DNA of 64,000 nt from Castanea sativa. Lineage: Eukaryota; Streptophyta; Magnoliopsida; Fagales; Fagaceae. This document shows, in pieces, positions 45,565 to 57,342 of the stretch (positions are counted from its first letter, which is position 1; every line of letters starts with the position of its first letter). A program made the translations under genes and the position numbers. Where the stretch lies: contig NC_134013.1 of NCBI RefSeq assembly GCF_040712315.1, positions 58,548,501-58,612,500 on the forward strand, read 5' to 3'. The notes beneath the pieces were generated by a model. It searched no databases and was not told the origin of the DNA. It was given only the letters and a program-made list of their open reading frames with translations.

Positions 45565-47502
45565 TCAAAACTGGCAAGAAGTCCCAAGTCTCTGTCTCTG
45601 CCTCTGACCTACACTTCCTGATTTGTAACTATCAAAAGCTGGTTTCAGCAACCTCCGGAAACACTCAAGAAACTGCCTCCACTCCTCTTCACTCATATCT
45701 GCCAACGTTACAAAACTGCTACTCACAGGAAACTGCTCATTCGCACTCCTGTTTCCAGATGATGTACCTACCAAATACCCACACTTCTGAGATGCACTTG
45801 GGTGTCGCCAACTCTTCTCAGCAACACTGATATTTTTCATAGACAAGGACAGCTTTGAAACATTTAAATTCCTGTCCGGCACACTGCCAGCGTGTTCATC
45901 TCCTCTTAGAGGTAATTCATCCCCTTCTGTATCTTCCGCCGCCTCCTCCTCAACACTCTCGTCTAGCTTATAAAGTAGATTATGGCCATTCCTACCTTTT
46001 GGTCGAAAATGAAAAGCTGTTTCAACAGTCAGTTCCTCTTCCATATTTGAAGTTAATTCCAACACCTCTTCCTCGCAATCTAAGTCAAATTGAAACTCAT
46101 CCTTGTCTCCATCTTTCACCTCAGAAGTTGATGTCTCCCTCTCCACCAACAATGTCCTTGCATCTATACATATAAGCTCAAGCTCACTTGGCTCCTCGTC
46201 ATGGCCCCGAAACTCCCTACTCATCATCCCACCAATTTCAGCAAGACAAAGACCAAAAGCTGCTGCTTCCTTGAGGAAAATTGTGCATAGAACCAAGACC
46301 CTAAGACATGCTTCTCGAATCATGGGCAGCTCCATTCTAAGCATATCAGAATCCCAAAATGGGTCAAGATGATCTATATACTGGAGCTCATCCTCTGAGA
46401 AAGGGAGTGATGCCTGGGGCCAATGGATCCACTCAAAGTAGGGGTCCTCCAAGCTTTCGGGTAGGCAAAGGCCATGATCAATGGGAACAAGCTCCACCTG
46501 ACCGAATCTCCCCACCCCATCAAGCTTCCGAACCAAAAGGTTTCCTGCATGCCTATCTGTGTTTAAAATCCGGATATCTAAAATCCCAATCCTATGCACA
46601 GCAGTAACAGGGAAACTAGATGTACCATGATCACTAGCATCGAAGTCATGAGGAATAAACTGCTGCAGTGATGCAATCTTGCTGACCTGATTCCTGTTTT
46701 GATGAATATGACCATTTACCCCATCATTGACATTAAAAACTGTATGTGTGATCTTCACAAGAGCAGTAGAGGGCACATTGGCAAAATGATCATGGTCAAG
46801 AAGGTAGGCTGCGACTTCCCTAAATCCTGTCTCCCCTACCCGCACTGTACGTTTCAGGCCTGGTTGCCCAAGAGTTTTGCCTACAAAACCTTTTGGGTTG
46901 TTAGGGGCATAAGGCTCCTCATCTGTTGGTTTCACAATAGCAACATTTTCACCAAGGCAATTTCTAAAATAATAAGAACCTCCAAGCCCACTACGAACGG
47001 GAATTGGATCAATGCCACTCTTTATTGCCTTTGCAATATCCTTGACCAGATGTTTCGTTCTAGGAGATTGATTTGGGCACCCTAATATCTCAATTGGGCC
47101 ACTCTGATCCCTCTGCTGAAGATCCCTCCCAGTGGGTGAGAAACATGGGGTAGACGAGCTTCTGTGCAAGAAGTTCCTGGTGAGAAGAAGCGGAGAATCG
47201 TTTTTAACAACACTGAGATCATTCTTCAACACTGTATCACCACATATCAATGAACTTTCCTCAATTGGGACATTAAGGGCAAGCTGTAACTTCCTCTTCA
47301 CTGTGTGGGCATTGTCACTCCTGTCCAACTCCATACCCAAAACACAGCCGGTTTCTGTCTGCACAAACACACGTCTCTTCCCAGAAGATTTTCTTTCCAT
47401 TCTCTCATTAACATGATACTTACCACCAAGAGGTCCTAGTGCCATCTGTCTATGTACAGGGTCCAAATCAGGGAACATGAGAGGAAGAGGTGAAGTGGTC
47501 AA
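45565..47502 (-). CDS. Phosphatidylinositol 4-kinase gamma (UbDK gamma type), ubiquitin-like domain
   Basis: A single-exon frame of 645 residues, full length for the family. Residues about 43-110 form one ubiquitin-like domain (RVFVQTETGCVLGMELDRSD onward). The PI3/PI4-kinase catalytic region spans about 165-430. It has GLGGSYYF (172-179), VAIVKPTDEEP with Lys191, NTDRHAGN (314-321) with Asp316 and Asn321, and IDHG (341-344) with Asp342. The acidic C-terminal half holds DCEEEVLELTSNMEEE and ends with a MSEEEWRQFLECFRRLLKPAF block. Members are classed as type II PI 4-kinases, but several plant gamma members are reported to act as protein kinases rather than lipid kinases, so the substrate is open. 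One rather than two ubiquitin-like domains argues against the gamma 3/4 group. Confidence 0.95.
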   Translation of the reverse strand: MTTSPLPLMFPDLDPVHRQMALGPLGGKYHVNERMERKSSGKRRVFVQTETGCVLGMELDRSDNAHTVKRKLQLALNVPIEESSLICGDTVLKNDLSVVKNDSPLLLTRNFLHRSSSTPCFSPTGRDLQQRDQSGPIEILGCPNQSPRTKHLVKDIAKAIKSGIDPIPVRSGLGGSYYFRNCLGENVAIVKPTDEEPYAPNNPKGFVGKTLGQPGLKRTVRVGETGFREVAAYLLDHDHFANVPSTALVKITHTVFNVNDGVNGHIHQNRNQVSKIASLQQFIPHDFDASDHGTSSFPVTAVHRIGILDIRILNTDRHAGNLLVRKLDGVGRFGQVELVPIDHGLCLPESLEDPYFEWIHWPQASLPFSEDELQYIDHLDPFWDSDMLRMELPMIREACLRVLVLCTIFLKEAAAFGLCLAEIGGMMSREFRGHDEEPSELELICIDARTLLVERETSTSEVKDGDKDEFQFDLDCEEEVLELTSNMEEELTVETAFHFRPKGRNGHNLLYKLDESVEEEAAEDTEGDELPLRGDEHAGSVPDRNLNVSKLSLSMKNISVAEKSWRHPSASQKCGYLVGTSSGNRSANEQFPVSSSFVTLADMSEEEWRQFLECFRRLLKPAFDSYKSGSVGQRQRQRLGTSCQF

Positions 47503-47622
47503 TGCCAGCGACAGAGGTGGCGGCAGCAGAGAGCTTTTCTCTCAAGCAGACGCCTAACTCAAATGCCAGCAGTTGAAGGAGAGAAAATGATGTGTGGAAA
47601 GCAATCATAATCAACCCAGTCG

Positions 47623-47627
47623 ACTGC
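47623..47627 (-). promoter_or_regulatory. Likely 5' leader intron acceptor of PI4K gamma
   Basis: Reading the minus strand, CATTTGCAG/TCGACTGGG at 47624/47623 is a strong acceptor about 120 bases before the start codon. The leader between holds short pyrimidine tracts. It implies an intron in the 5' untranslated region, with its first exon perhaps near 49000-49200, where CTCTCTCTCT occurs on the minus strand. Confidence 0.5.
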
Positions 47628-47966
47628 AAATGCTTTCGTGATTTTCACATCGGAACAACCATTGATTGATATGAAGTAGAATAGAACACAAAGTGAAAAT
47701 TGCTACATTGGAGAACCACCTGATAATGCTGCCTGATTGATAAGCATAAAATAATTAGTAGAATTTACTAGTAGAAACTAGAGAGCAATTCTCCTAAAAA
47801 GGAAAAATGTCATGAACAAATTTTCTTTAACCATAATAGTAAAAAAAAAGCTTCTTTCTCTCCCCAAGGAACACTTGAAGGAACAAAAAAATCTCTTTAG
47901 AAAATTGGTTGGTTAGTTAATTAAGATGTGATAGAAAATTCTCCGAAGATATTAAGTCAAACATTA

Positions 47967-48137
47967 AGTGGGTCCCAGTTAGGTCAACTGGTAAAGTCTA
48001 TTATTGTCGAATAAGAGATATGAGGTTCAAACTCCGTCTAAACCAAAAACCAATTGATTTATTGGCTTGATGATAAAAAACAACCATCATGAAGTGAACG
48101 CCACAAGTTGAAATTCTATCGAATCTATAAATAAAAA
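47967..48137 (+). mobile_element. tRNA-derived SINE
   Basis: It has an A box (TTAGGTCAACTGGTAA) and a B box (GGTTCAAACTCC) spaced as in tRNA-derived promoters, followed by a tRNA-unrelated body and an A-rich tail (ATAAATAAAAAAAG). The 13-base flanks AAGTCAAACATTA (47954-47966) and AAGTCAAATATTA (48138-48150) differ at one base, a typical retroposition duplication. It lies upstream of PI4K gamma, inside its inferred leader intron. Confidence 0.85.
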
Positions 48138-48879
48138 AAGTCAAATATTACCTATTGCCTTTTCCACTTGATAATGAATTTCTTTGAACAATTACCTTTG
48201 ACAACATAATAGAATACATGTCTACTATTGGCAGAATAAGAGGCCCCATGAATTGCTGTATCGGGGAACCCCTCCTCAACATTAATCAGATAATTTTGTT
48301 ACAAGCATATGAAAAATCTTGGTGCTTCCTTTCAGGTTTACGTTGCAAACTTGATCATCAAAATTCATCCCCATCATCAAAATATCAATCCAAATTTCAA
48401 ACCCCACCCCCTACCCCCCACTCCCCCCAAAAAAATAAATAAATAAATAAAAGAGTCAACAAAAGGTTTCTTATCAACTCAATTCATATTTCCATAAAGT
48501 TTGGTCAATTTTAATTTCTAAAGAAGCATTAAGTTTCACACCTTTGAAAGAGAAGCCATAGATCCAAGAATTGAACAATAAAAAAATTATAATAATAAGA
48601 TCAACTATATTCTCCCAAAAACCTATATTTGACAGCACACCTCGTACAAAACAATGATTATTATTAATAATCTTCCTTAATTTTTTTTTTTAAAAAAAAA
48701 AAATAGAAAGAGAAGGATACAACTTGTATTATATTAAATCAAACATGCTTAATATAACCAAATCTTATAATCCAAACATCTTTCTTTGTGTCTAACTACT
48801 TAATAATAAATAATTCGCTCCTAGCGAAAAAAAATAAAACAATTAAATTTGAACCAAAAATCAGATAAGATTGCTCGCC

Positions 48880-49420
48880 TTTTCAGCCATGCGAAAGAGC
48901 TCTCAAACTCCAAATCTGATTCATAAGGATTTTCCAAGCCTTCCTGCCCATCCTTTACACCTTCCTTTCTTTCTGAAAATTCACAAATTTTTTTTTTTCA
49001 AAGAGAAAATTATGAGATAAAAGGAAACAGAATTACACAATCAAATCCGTCTTATACAGTCCATAAAAAAGAATTTTAAATTGAATTCGTCGGCTCGAGA
49101 AGCACCGAAAAATCAGCACATCAAGTCAATTGCAACAAAATTAAAGCATTCAGTGAAACCAAAGAGAGAGAGAGAGAGAGAGAGGTTTGGGAAAGAAATG
49201 GAAGAAAAATGTTCACAATTCAGAAACTATCGGAAAGACGGAAAACGCGAGGCAAGTGACGAACTCGGGCGAGTGATTCGGACTCACTCACTGACTCACT
49301 GACTCACCCGGGTGGATCGTTGATCGAACGGTGGAGCCACCGCCGTGAAAGGACGGCTGAGATTGGACACCGAGTCAGAAATTCCGGTTTTTGTTAATTT
49401 TTAAAGGGAAAGATCAACGG
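48880..49420 (-). promoter_or_regulatory. Probable PI4K gamma promoter and leader exon region
   Basis: This is the least AT-rich stretch upstream of the kinase. On the minus strand it has a (CT)n tract (49163-49183), and on the plus strand repeated GACTCACT words (49279-49302) near CCCGGGTGG. These features are common at plant promoters. The assignment is by position only. Confidence 0.35.
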
Positions 49421-50448
49421 CTACGATTGGGTGTTGCTTTATTGTGACAACACTCCCGCGTTCGGAGAAATTGGCGTTTTTTTTAGGAGAAGCGGGTCAT
49501 GGGGGTTTAACGGCAATTATCGAGTTATAGTACTTATCAAAATATCAATTTTTTTTTTCCTTTTATACAAATTTTTTTTTAATATTGTTAAAACAGAATC
49601 AGTTGGGTCCGGCGTGTGATGCGGAGATTAAGACAGGTGGTGAAAGGAGGGACCTTTAATTGATGACGTGGCTACATCTGGTTGCACTGACGACAGACAA
49701 ACAGTGCTAGGAAGTCCAACACTACATTGGAAGAATCTAATACCGACGGTTGTAGTTTATTTCGCCAATACCATGCGCCTTTTTGTCCACTCTAGTAAAA
49801 AAAAAACCAGGCTAAAAGTCTTATTCTTATAGTGACACCAATTTGCATGAAAGTCTAATATCATACCTATTTTTACGACTATTTGATATGGTTGATCGTA
49901 ATTAGTGAAGAAAAAAAAAAAAAGAGTCGTGTGAAAGTAACACATATGTTTATGAAAATAAAATACGTATGAAATTGGTATACAAATTATGTCAAAATGT
50001 ATGATAAAATGTGTGTTCAAGTAAGAATTTCGGAAGCAAGATTTTCATTGCAACATGAATATGTAAAAGAGTAAAGTCAATAAAACCTGCTTTACAATCA
50101 AATCGATTACATATTCTTAATTCTTTGCTGTGTGGTCCCAATCAAAACAAGAGGAAGGAAAATTTATTGTACAAGAGAAACCTTCTTGTTTTTTGGTGTG
50201 CAAGTTTCCGTATTATTGACCATCGGATACGATGATTTATTGTTAGTTATATGACTTGCAAGAACACGAGATAAAAGGATAGAAGTTTTATGTTACACTT
50301 ACTACTTTTAAGGAAGTTTTTGGTTGGAAAAATATATGTATCCATATTACTAAACCTTTCTTCAGAGTTTTTTTGGGTTTTCCATCATCTTGTTGTGTTA
50401 GACATATAAGGTTACGGCTACACTAAAAGATTCGATTGAGAGACTAGT

Positions 50449-51169
50449 CAGAGCCAGCTCAATAGGTAATGTAATTGATGCAATCATCTAAGACCCCCAA
50501 ATAAAAGAAAAGCCCAACTTGTAAAAAATATATATATATAATATATTTATCTATATATTTTAATTAATAAAAATTTTAAGTACTTTTATTGGTCAATAAA
50601 ATGCATTAAAAAGACCCTATTGTATTCTAAAATGTAGAAGATTAAAAAGGGAAAAAAACAAAAAAAAGTCAAACTTCTGCTAATAAAATTAAATTTAGGC
50701 TTAACAGCACGTTTTTTGCACAGTTACGCACTGCAAAGCAGCACAGGCTGCACAGTTGCACCCTGCACACTACACAAGCTGCAAAGACTACACAGCCCAG
50801 TGGCCCACAGTCATAGGACAACAAATTTTCTTACTTTATCAATTATTATAAATTATCATACCAATTAATAATTTGATGTGTATCATATCAACTCATTTGT
50901 ATTATAATGACACTAATTTATTGAACCATGTAATAAATTAATTTTTATTTAAAAAAGAAAGATTAAGTGGATTAGCTATATTATCAATTAAAAAAAATGT
51001 TAGAGAAACTTAAATACAAAAACTTAATTAGTAATTTTACATCTCAAAAAGCATGAAAAATAGATTTTGAATAAAAAATTCAATATATATTATTTGATTA
51101 ATATTTAAATAGAAAAAAGACCCCACTTAAAATTTTCACCTAAGGCCCCAAAGTTGTTGAGCAGCCCTG
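50449..51169. mobile_element. Possible hAT-like element with CAGAGCCAGCTCAA ends
   Basis: The left end CAGAGCCAGCTCAATAG and the right end TTGTTGAGCAGCCCTG are imperfect inverted copies, matching at about 12 of 16. Next to them, AAGACCCCCAAATAAAAGAA mirrors TAGGCCCCAAAG. The centre has a GC-richer CTGCACAGTTGCACCCTGCA repeat. Flanks GACTAGT and GAGTAGT are similar, not identical. The class is uncertain. Confidence 0.45.
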
Positions 51170-51292
51170 GAGTAGTCAAAAGATTACTTCAAAAATGTTA
51201 AATAAGGAGGTATGACTCCATACTATTTACATTAGATTTGTATTATTTTTAATTGTGTTCACATGTTTGGGATTATATTTCTACATGCATTT

Positions 51293-52626
51293 TGTGAGAG
51301 TCTGTTTTCAGACAGTATCTAGGCCTAAGCTTAAACAAGGATCTCAGACCCTCTAGTTGTAGTTTGAAGGGACTGAGCTTGGTCTACCGCAGCTAAATAG
51401 GCCGTTTACAGACCAAGTGATGCACAAGACAAGACTTCTGCAATACACATACACTAACAAGCGAGAATATATGTATTGATCAACAAGAAAGCAACAAAGG
51501 TAGACAAAAGTAATAAAGAAAAACACAAGATAATTGTTCAGGATCCTCAAGTCAATAAGAAATATTTCATTAGTTTTCTTAATTGTAGATTACAATGAGC
51601 CCACTAAGGTGTAATACAAGGTTCAAATAAGCTCAAAAATTACAGACTTAGATGACTCTCTAAGCCTTTAAGACTTGCAAAGTTTGAATCCTTTTGAATT
51701 CGAGCATGTGCTGTAGTGGCTGTTTCTGGGATACCGGGAGATATTTCCCTATTTTCTTTGAGTTTTACAGAGCATTTTCTTAATGATTCTATATGATTTC
51801 CTTCTTGAATGAATGCCCTTCAACGTTGGCTACTTCTTCCTTTTATTGTGTCACTTTAGGGTTTTGGGGTACCATTGATTCTTCCCCCTTGGCTCCCTAG
51901 GTACTAGAGCCTCTGTTTGTCCCAGTCCTTCTGACGACTGATTCTTACCTTGTTTCCCATAGTTCTCTTCCTTTGGTGTTTTTTCCTTCAAAAGTGACTT
52001 GCTGACCTTCCATTTTGAGGTGCCTTTTGGGGAGCTAACCTTTAACTTTGCTCCCTCCAAGTTTTCTCTATCTTCTCTGTTCAGGCTTAGCCCCCTTTTG
52101 GCCACCCTTCTCATTTTGTCATTTTTTCCTGGGAAACCAAGTCTTCCTCTGCCAAATCGAAGGTTCCCCTGGCTATTTCCTTCTTTTACTCTGGGTTCCT
52201 CGAGGTGTCAGCCTCTCGCTCTTGAGTCGTTACTCTCCATGCCCTCTGGCTCTGTGCTGCATCGCTGAGCGCTCGAGAAAGACCCCTCTGCCCTTCGTTC
52301 CTGGTGCCTTTTAATCCTTCTTTAAGCTGTCTTAATCCTATCTTGGCCGTGCTGCATGTGGTATCCTGGCCCAGCCCCCTTTCTTCTGGACTTTCTTTGT
52401 TTTTTTCTTTTCTCTGATTCTAGCGGGCTGAATTCTTTTCTTTCTCCCTTTTTTTTATGGACTCCTTGCCTCTTCACGGAGCTTGGGCCTCAGGTCCATT
52501 ATCCTTCTTTCTTTTGTAGCCCCAATCTTTTTTCTTTTTTTCAAAATTTTTTTTATTTCCCACGGATTGGCCTAATGTGCCATTTCTTTGGGCCTTTTAT
52601 CATGATTTCTTTTTTAGACCTCAACA
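51293..52626 (-). mobile_element. Solo LTR, 1334 bp, minus orientation
   Basis: On the plus strand it begins TGTGAGAGTC and ends GACCTCAACA, so on the minus strand it runs TGTTGAGGTC...GACTCTCACA. The exact 5-bp duplication CATTT flanks it (51288-51292 and 52627-52631). In the minus sense a GC-richer U3-like half is followed by ACAATAAAAGG (near 51840-51850) and an AT-rich R-U5-like half, a normal LTR layout. No internal region or partner LTR. Short frames within it are not genes. Confidence 0.87.
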
Positions 52627-52631
52627 CATTT

Positions 52632-53698
52632 CAATAACAACATGACCACTACTCACATTGTTTGGTTGATTTTGTGGCCACATCACCCTAGGTGTGAGTC
52701 CCTAGCTATTAGGAGTACATTACTACATTGCGTTCGAATGGAGCAGGAAGAGAAATTTTAGTAATCATTACCTAGTATAGGTTCACATGGATGGAGCCAT
52801 GGTTGGGCTTGCGTTCAAGAGAAAATTCCCATAAATGGCTCCATGCCTCTACCAATCTTGCATGTATGCATGGGCTCAATAACTTGCACACACAACCCTG
52901 CGGTTGCATACGCAGGCTTCCAAGTCTTTGTGTGGAAAACTAGGGTTTTATAAGGCTTTTAATGGTTTTGAGTTCTCTATCATCTTGCTTGACCAAGACC
53001 TCCTGGTAATGAGTCCTTTAAATGTTGTAATTGGAGAATAGGAGACTCAAGTTATAAGAAGTACAAAATGAAGTATCTATAGTTGTCCATCTTTTGAGTT
53101 CACTTGCCTCACTAGCTGAGCCAAAAGCATAGAGATACAATTCATTTTGTTTTTAGCGTACGACTCAAGTCTACTCACTCACGCAACACACAACACATGG
53201 TTTCTTTTGGGTGCTTAACAACATATCACGTAACAAACACTGATGGAAGGATTAAATTGAATAAGTTAAAAGTTAGAGGATTGAATTGTGATTGAATTTA
53301 ATTTATAGAATTGAATTGAATTTTAGACAAAGTTAAATGTTGCAATTTGTAATTTAGCCAAAAGTTAAAAATTTAGGGTCGGAGTTCATGTCGAGTCTAA
53401 CAAGAACAAGCACAAGCATAAACAACATCCATGTTGCAAACGCAAGCTATCTTAACTTAGGCAACAATACCTTAAATAGATAACAGAAACAAATTTTCTC
53501 AATAAACCACAAATTAAGGGTTCTATATATGTATGCATTTTTTTTATATAGAAGTATGAAGTTAATATGATCAGCAATTTGACATTAGGTTTTCTATATC
53601 TTTCACAGTGAAGCTGTCTCCTTCAGAATTGATTGTAGAATATTGCGCCATTATCATTAAAACCATTGCTGAAGTATTGAATTTGTTAAAGGTCGTTT
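52632..53698. other. Intergenic sequence
   Basis: No gene, RNA or element end found. An inverted pair GGATGGAGCCATGG and AATGGCTCCATG near 52792-52845 is the only small structure noted. Confidence 0.4.
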
Positions 53699-53875
53699 TA
53701 ACGGATGCCCCTTTGGGCAATTGTTAATAAACCTTTTTAAGAAAATTTTGATACCATTCTTTTGAAAAATAGAAAAAATTGTCAAAAAATTAATAATTTT
53801 TTTTCCTATAAAAACTTTCTAAAATTGGTTCATTAATAAGTGTCCTTAAGACATCTATTAACACTTTCCTTGGTT
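53699..53875. repeat. Dispersed repeat, family B (copy 3)
   Basis: The order matches the 8985 and 23945 copies: GGATGCCCCTTTGGGCAATT, GTTAATAAACC, AAGAAAATTTTGATACCAT, AAATTGTCAAAAAATTAATA, ATAAAAACTTTCTAAAAT and GTCCTTAAGACATCTATTAAC. The ends form an imperfect inverted pair. Confidence 0.55.
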
Positions 53876-55454
53876 AAATGTGTTCTTTTTTTGCGGCTCA
53901 AAACTAAAGACATATCAATATCCACTCCATGCCGACATTTTGTTTTTGTTCCTTGGATTTGTCAACACTCAACAACTTGTTTGATCTTATGAATCTTTCT
54001 CATTCATAGTAATACGGCAAATTATGTAATTATTCTGCAACAGGTAAAAAAAGAAGCTTTTAGACGTTCACAGATAAAACCGCATTAAAAAGGCATCATA
54101 TTCCGACAGTGATATTTGTTTTTTTTTTTTTTGGAACGAATATTTCCACAGTGATAAAAACGATATTAATAAAGAAAATGTTTTATCTTGCTCATGCTAT
54201 ATATTTTCCTCTGAAGAATATTGAATCTTGGATGAAAATCAGTAACAATGATTAATTAAAAAAGAAATCACCAAAGAAAGATTTCTTCCGTTGTCATAGA
54301 AAATTATTGAAATCTCAATGATAACAAAGGATGACTTAAGAATTACACTCCCTTTTTTTTTAAGTGCTATGATAGATTTGTGCGTCTACTTCTACCACTG
54401 CTGTGATTTGTGCTATGATTAGGAGCAAGTTTTATAGAAGTAGTGCTGCAATACGATAGTAGTTGGCCACTTTTTCCTTTTTTTTTTTTTGGTTGGGGAT
54501 ATGTAGTGATATAGGTGGCTACACAATGCAATATTTTACATTCCTTAATCATAAAAAAATAATAATAATAATTGAGCGTGCTCATAGGCTCTTTTATTTT
54601 TTTTTCAATAAAAGTTAATAATTTGCATCTATTATAATTTTAAATTATTACATTTTTCAATCATAAAAATACTAGGAGGTGTAATAAGTGTTATATATCA
54701 TAATTTTTCATTCATCTCAATTTGAGGTTTACACATTTGTCCATTAATATTAAGCATTTGTGAACTACTAATACAACCATAGTGTCATGACTCATGAGAC
54801 TCTTCTAATTTCTATTTTTCTTTCTATAAAGGTCAATATTTTCCGTTTATCCTAATTTGAGATTGCTGTATTTTGACTATTTTCTAATCTTTGAAAAACC
54901 TTAAGGTGTGATGAGATGTAGCACAAAAAAATCCACAAATGCATACTCTATTTTGCCATATATTTCCAAGGTATTTCGTATTTGGTGAAAGAATACACTA
55001 TTTTAAAAACATACTTTCATATTAACGTGTGCACTTTCGTTATTATAAATGAAGTTTATAATCGAGTTTGTGTGATCATGTAATGATGGTTTGTACACCC
55101 ACAAACTTATAAATCCCTGGTAAGAAAAGTACATACGATAGATAAACAAATCATAGCAAATTTTTGTGGACAGATTCATATCTCTACCTAGCATCTACAC
55201 GATTTATTTATTTTTTTTTAAAACCCTCAATCCACAACCAATTAGTGCATCATTAAATCCAATCTCTTAAATGAATAATGTAAATAAATATCTGGAATCC
55301 ACCATAAAAAATATTCATGCTATTCTGATCACTTAAAACATTTCTTGAAAAGCATTTATATGTGAAGAAATTAAAACAACTGAGAAACTTCTTATGCGGC
55401 CTATATATATATAACCCAAAATTAGTTTGGTTTCACTTCTCAAATCATACTAAA
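53876..55454. other. Intergenic sequence
   Basis: AT-rich DNA with poly-T runs. No coding sequence or repeat boundary that I can support. Confidence 0.4.
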
Positions 55455-55650
55455 ACTCCGTTTAGGTAAGGCTTTTTGCATTTACGTTTTGGTAAGTTGC
55501 GTTTTTTGGCTAGTTCATGGCACTATTCATGGACCAGTTAAATGCAAATTGCGGGTGAACAGTAAATTTGAGCAATAAAAAATATTTTGCTATAATGTTT
55601 TCAGCAATAAGTTTTCAGTTTTCAGCAAAATAAGTGGTTTCCAAACACAC
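55455..55650. mobile_element. hAT-like MITE, GGGTCYGTTTGG family (copy 2)
   Basis: It begins ACTCCGTTTAGGTAAG and ends GTTTCCAAACACAC. Inside it carries the family words GCACTATTCATGGACC, AATATTTTGCTATAAT, and TTTTCAGCAATAAGTTTTCA. Confidence 0.6.
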
Positions 55651-55656
55651 ATTAAG

Positions 55657-55840
55657 CGTGAGTTTGGACAACCAAGTTTGCGTCTACGTTTTAAACAATG
55701 GAACCTGTGCACTGTCCACGGGACCCATAAATACAAAATCAACTTTAAAACTAGGTTCCACAACACTATTCACACTTTTAAAAATTATTTTATTACAATA
55801 TTTTCAGTTTTCAACAATAAGCGGTATTCAAACAGACCCT
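55657..55840. mobile_element. hAT-like MITE, GGGTCYGTTTGG family (copy 3)
   Basis: It lies only six bases after copy 2. It begins GCGTGAGTTTGGAC and ends TTCAAACAGACCCT. Shared words include GTTCCACAACACTATTCAC, TTATTACAATATTTTCAGTT and CAACAATAAGCGG. The pair probably arose by insertion next to an existing copy. Confidence 0.6.
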
Positions 55841-56064
55841 AAATGATCAACTTGGTTGCCTTAAACTTTGTGGGCAAAATATATAATAGCAAAGGTTTGA
55901 GTCATCAAATACCATAGACCTTCCCATATATATATATAGACACACACACCATAGACCACAAACCGCGTGTCTTCAACTAATCTGGCAACAGACTTTTTTT
56001 AAATATTGGTCAAGGCCTGTAAAACAACATATTAGAAAATGTTCAGTAAGTCTCACAATAACAG

Positions 56065-56724
56065 TAGGGATGGCAATGGGGCTAGGCGGGACCGAAGGAT
56101 GGGGTCTTCATCCCTGCCCCACATGGTTTTGTCTTGCCCCATCCCCTCCTCACCCCGTATGACAGAGAAAACTTTCTCACCTCATCCCCGCCTCTTGGAG
56201 CCTCGTGAATCCCATCTCACTCCGTAAAACTCTATTTTTTGTTAATTTTTCTTATAACTAGTATAATTTTTTTAATGAAACCTATTTCATTAATAAAAAT
56301 ATACTTGAAATTACAACTAAATTTATCCCATCAAATTAAATCAATTTTTAGAAAAAATTAAATAATATATCTAAGCATTTAAAAAGACAATCACCAAAAA
56401 AAAAAAAAAAAAATCTCATAGTACAATACATAACAAAATAAAGGTAGAGAACCACATTGAGTAGAATAAAATAAGCTAATATTGAAGTGTTTGTTTAAAT
56501 AGTAGGTTTTTAGGATATGAAAATTTTACAGTTATAACGCTAGCAATGTGAAGCGAGGTGGGGCGGGTCTAAAAATTCTAAACCCATCCCCGCCCCGCCT
56601 TATGGTGCAGGGCTAAAATCTTGCCCCATTCCCTCCCCACCACCTTTGTAGGGTGGAAAAAACCCACGTGGGGAGAAGCAAGGAGAGGCGGGTTAAGCAG
56701 AACGGGGCAAAATTGTCATCCCTA
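56065..56724. mobile_element. hAT-type MITE with TAGGGATGGCAA ends, 660 bp
   Basis: The ends TAGGGATGGCAATGGGGC and GGGGCAAAATTGTCATCCCTA form an inverted pair. The exact 8-bp duplication AATAACAG lies at 56057-56064 and 56725-56732. GC-rich subterminal blocks (GCCCCATCCC and CACCCCGTATG on the left, GGGGCGGG and CCCCGCCCCGCC on the right) surround an AT-rich centre. Ends resemble the element at 28575. No transposase. Confidence 0.9.
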
Positions 56725-57342
56725 AATAACAGTAAGCATTAAGCAACATCTTCAAAATTTGAATTCTACCTAGGATTGGTATGCAGTTGATAGTTGTACA
56801 GTGTTAGAATTCAATTAACATCCAGATTACAGACAAAGAAATTCACCTTTGAAAATTAAAATCTAACCAAAGCATAGGATTCATTATTCTTTTAAAGATT
56901 TGGTTGAAAAAAGACATTTGATTAGTCAAAGGAAAAAGGGAGTGGAATGGAAACTACCTGTACAATATATAGTAATAGCAGATTAAATTGATTATGGAGC
57001 ACACTGTTGTCTTCTGATTACATTTATGGCTTCATTCCTTCCTTGACTCTGCGTCGGTGAATCCTAATAGTAATAGACACTGCCAATATTACCAAACAAA
57101 TGGATAAAGAAAAGGTCAAAAAGGGAGTGGTAATACTAACAGAGCCTAGAGCACACGGTAAGTATTATCAACCAATATCACACACAGTAAGAGGGGGACT
57201 TCATTTGTAATTAAAAAAAAAAATGCAGAATGGGAATAGAAGAAGGAAGAAGAAGGATAAGTTTTTGTCAAAAGACTCAAAACCGAAGATGTTTATGAGG
57301 GAAAAAAACTGAGGCGAGTGGCAAGTATTCGTGCGTATTTGG

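Noticed and set aside
45855..47416. Plus-strand frames of 82-128 codons opposite PI4K gamma
   Set aside because: They are antisense shadows of the single long kinase frame, which has all catalytic motifs.
47967..48040. Possible tRNA gene
   Set aside because: A and B boxes are present but the sequence does not fold into a cloverleaf and continues into a SINE body and A-rich tail flanked by duplications.
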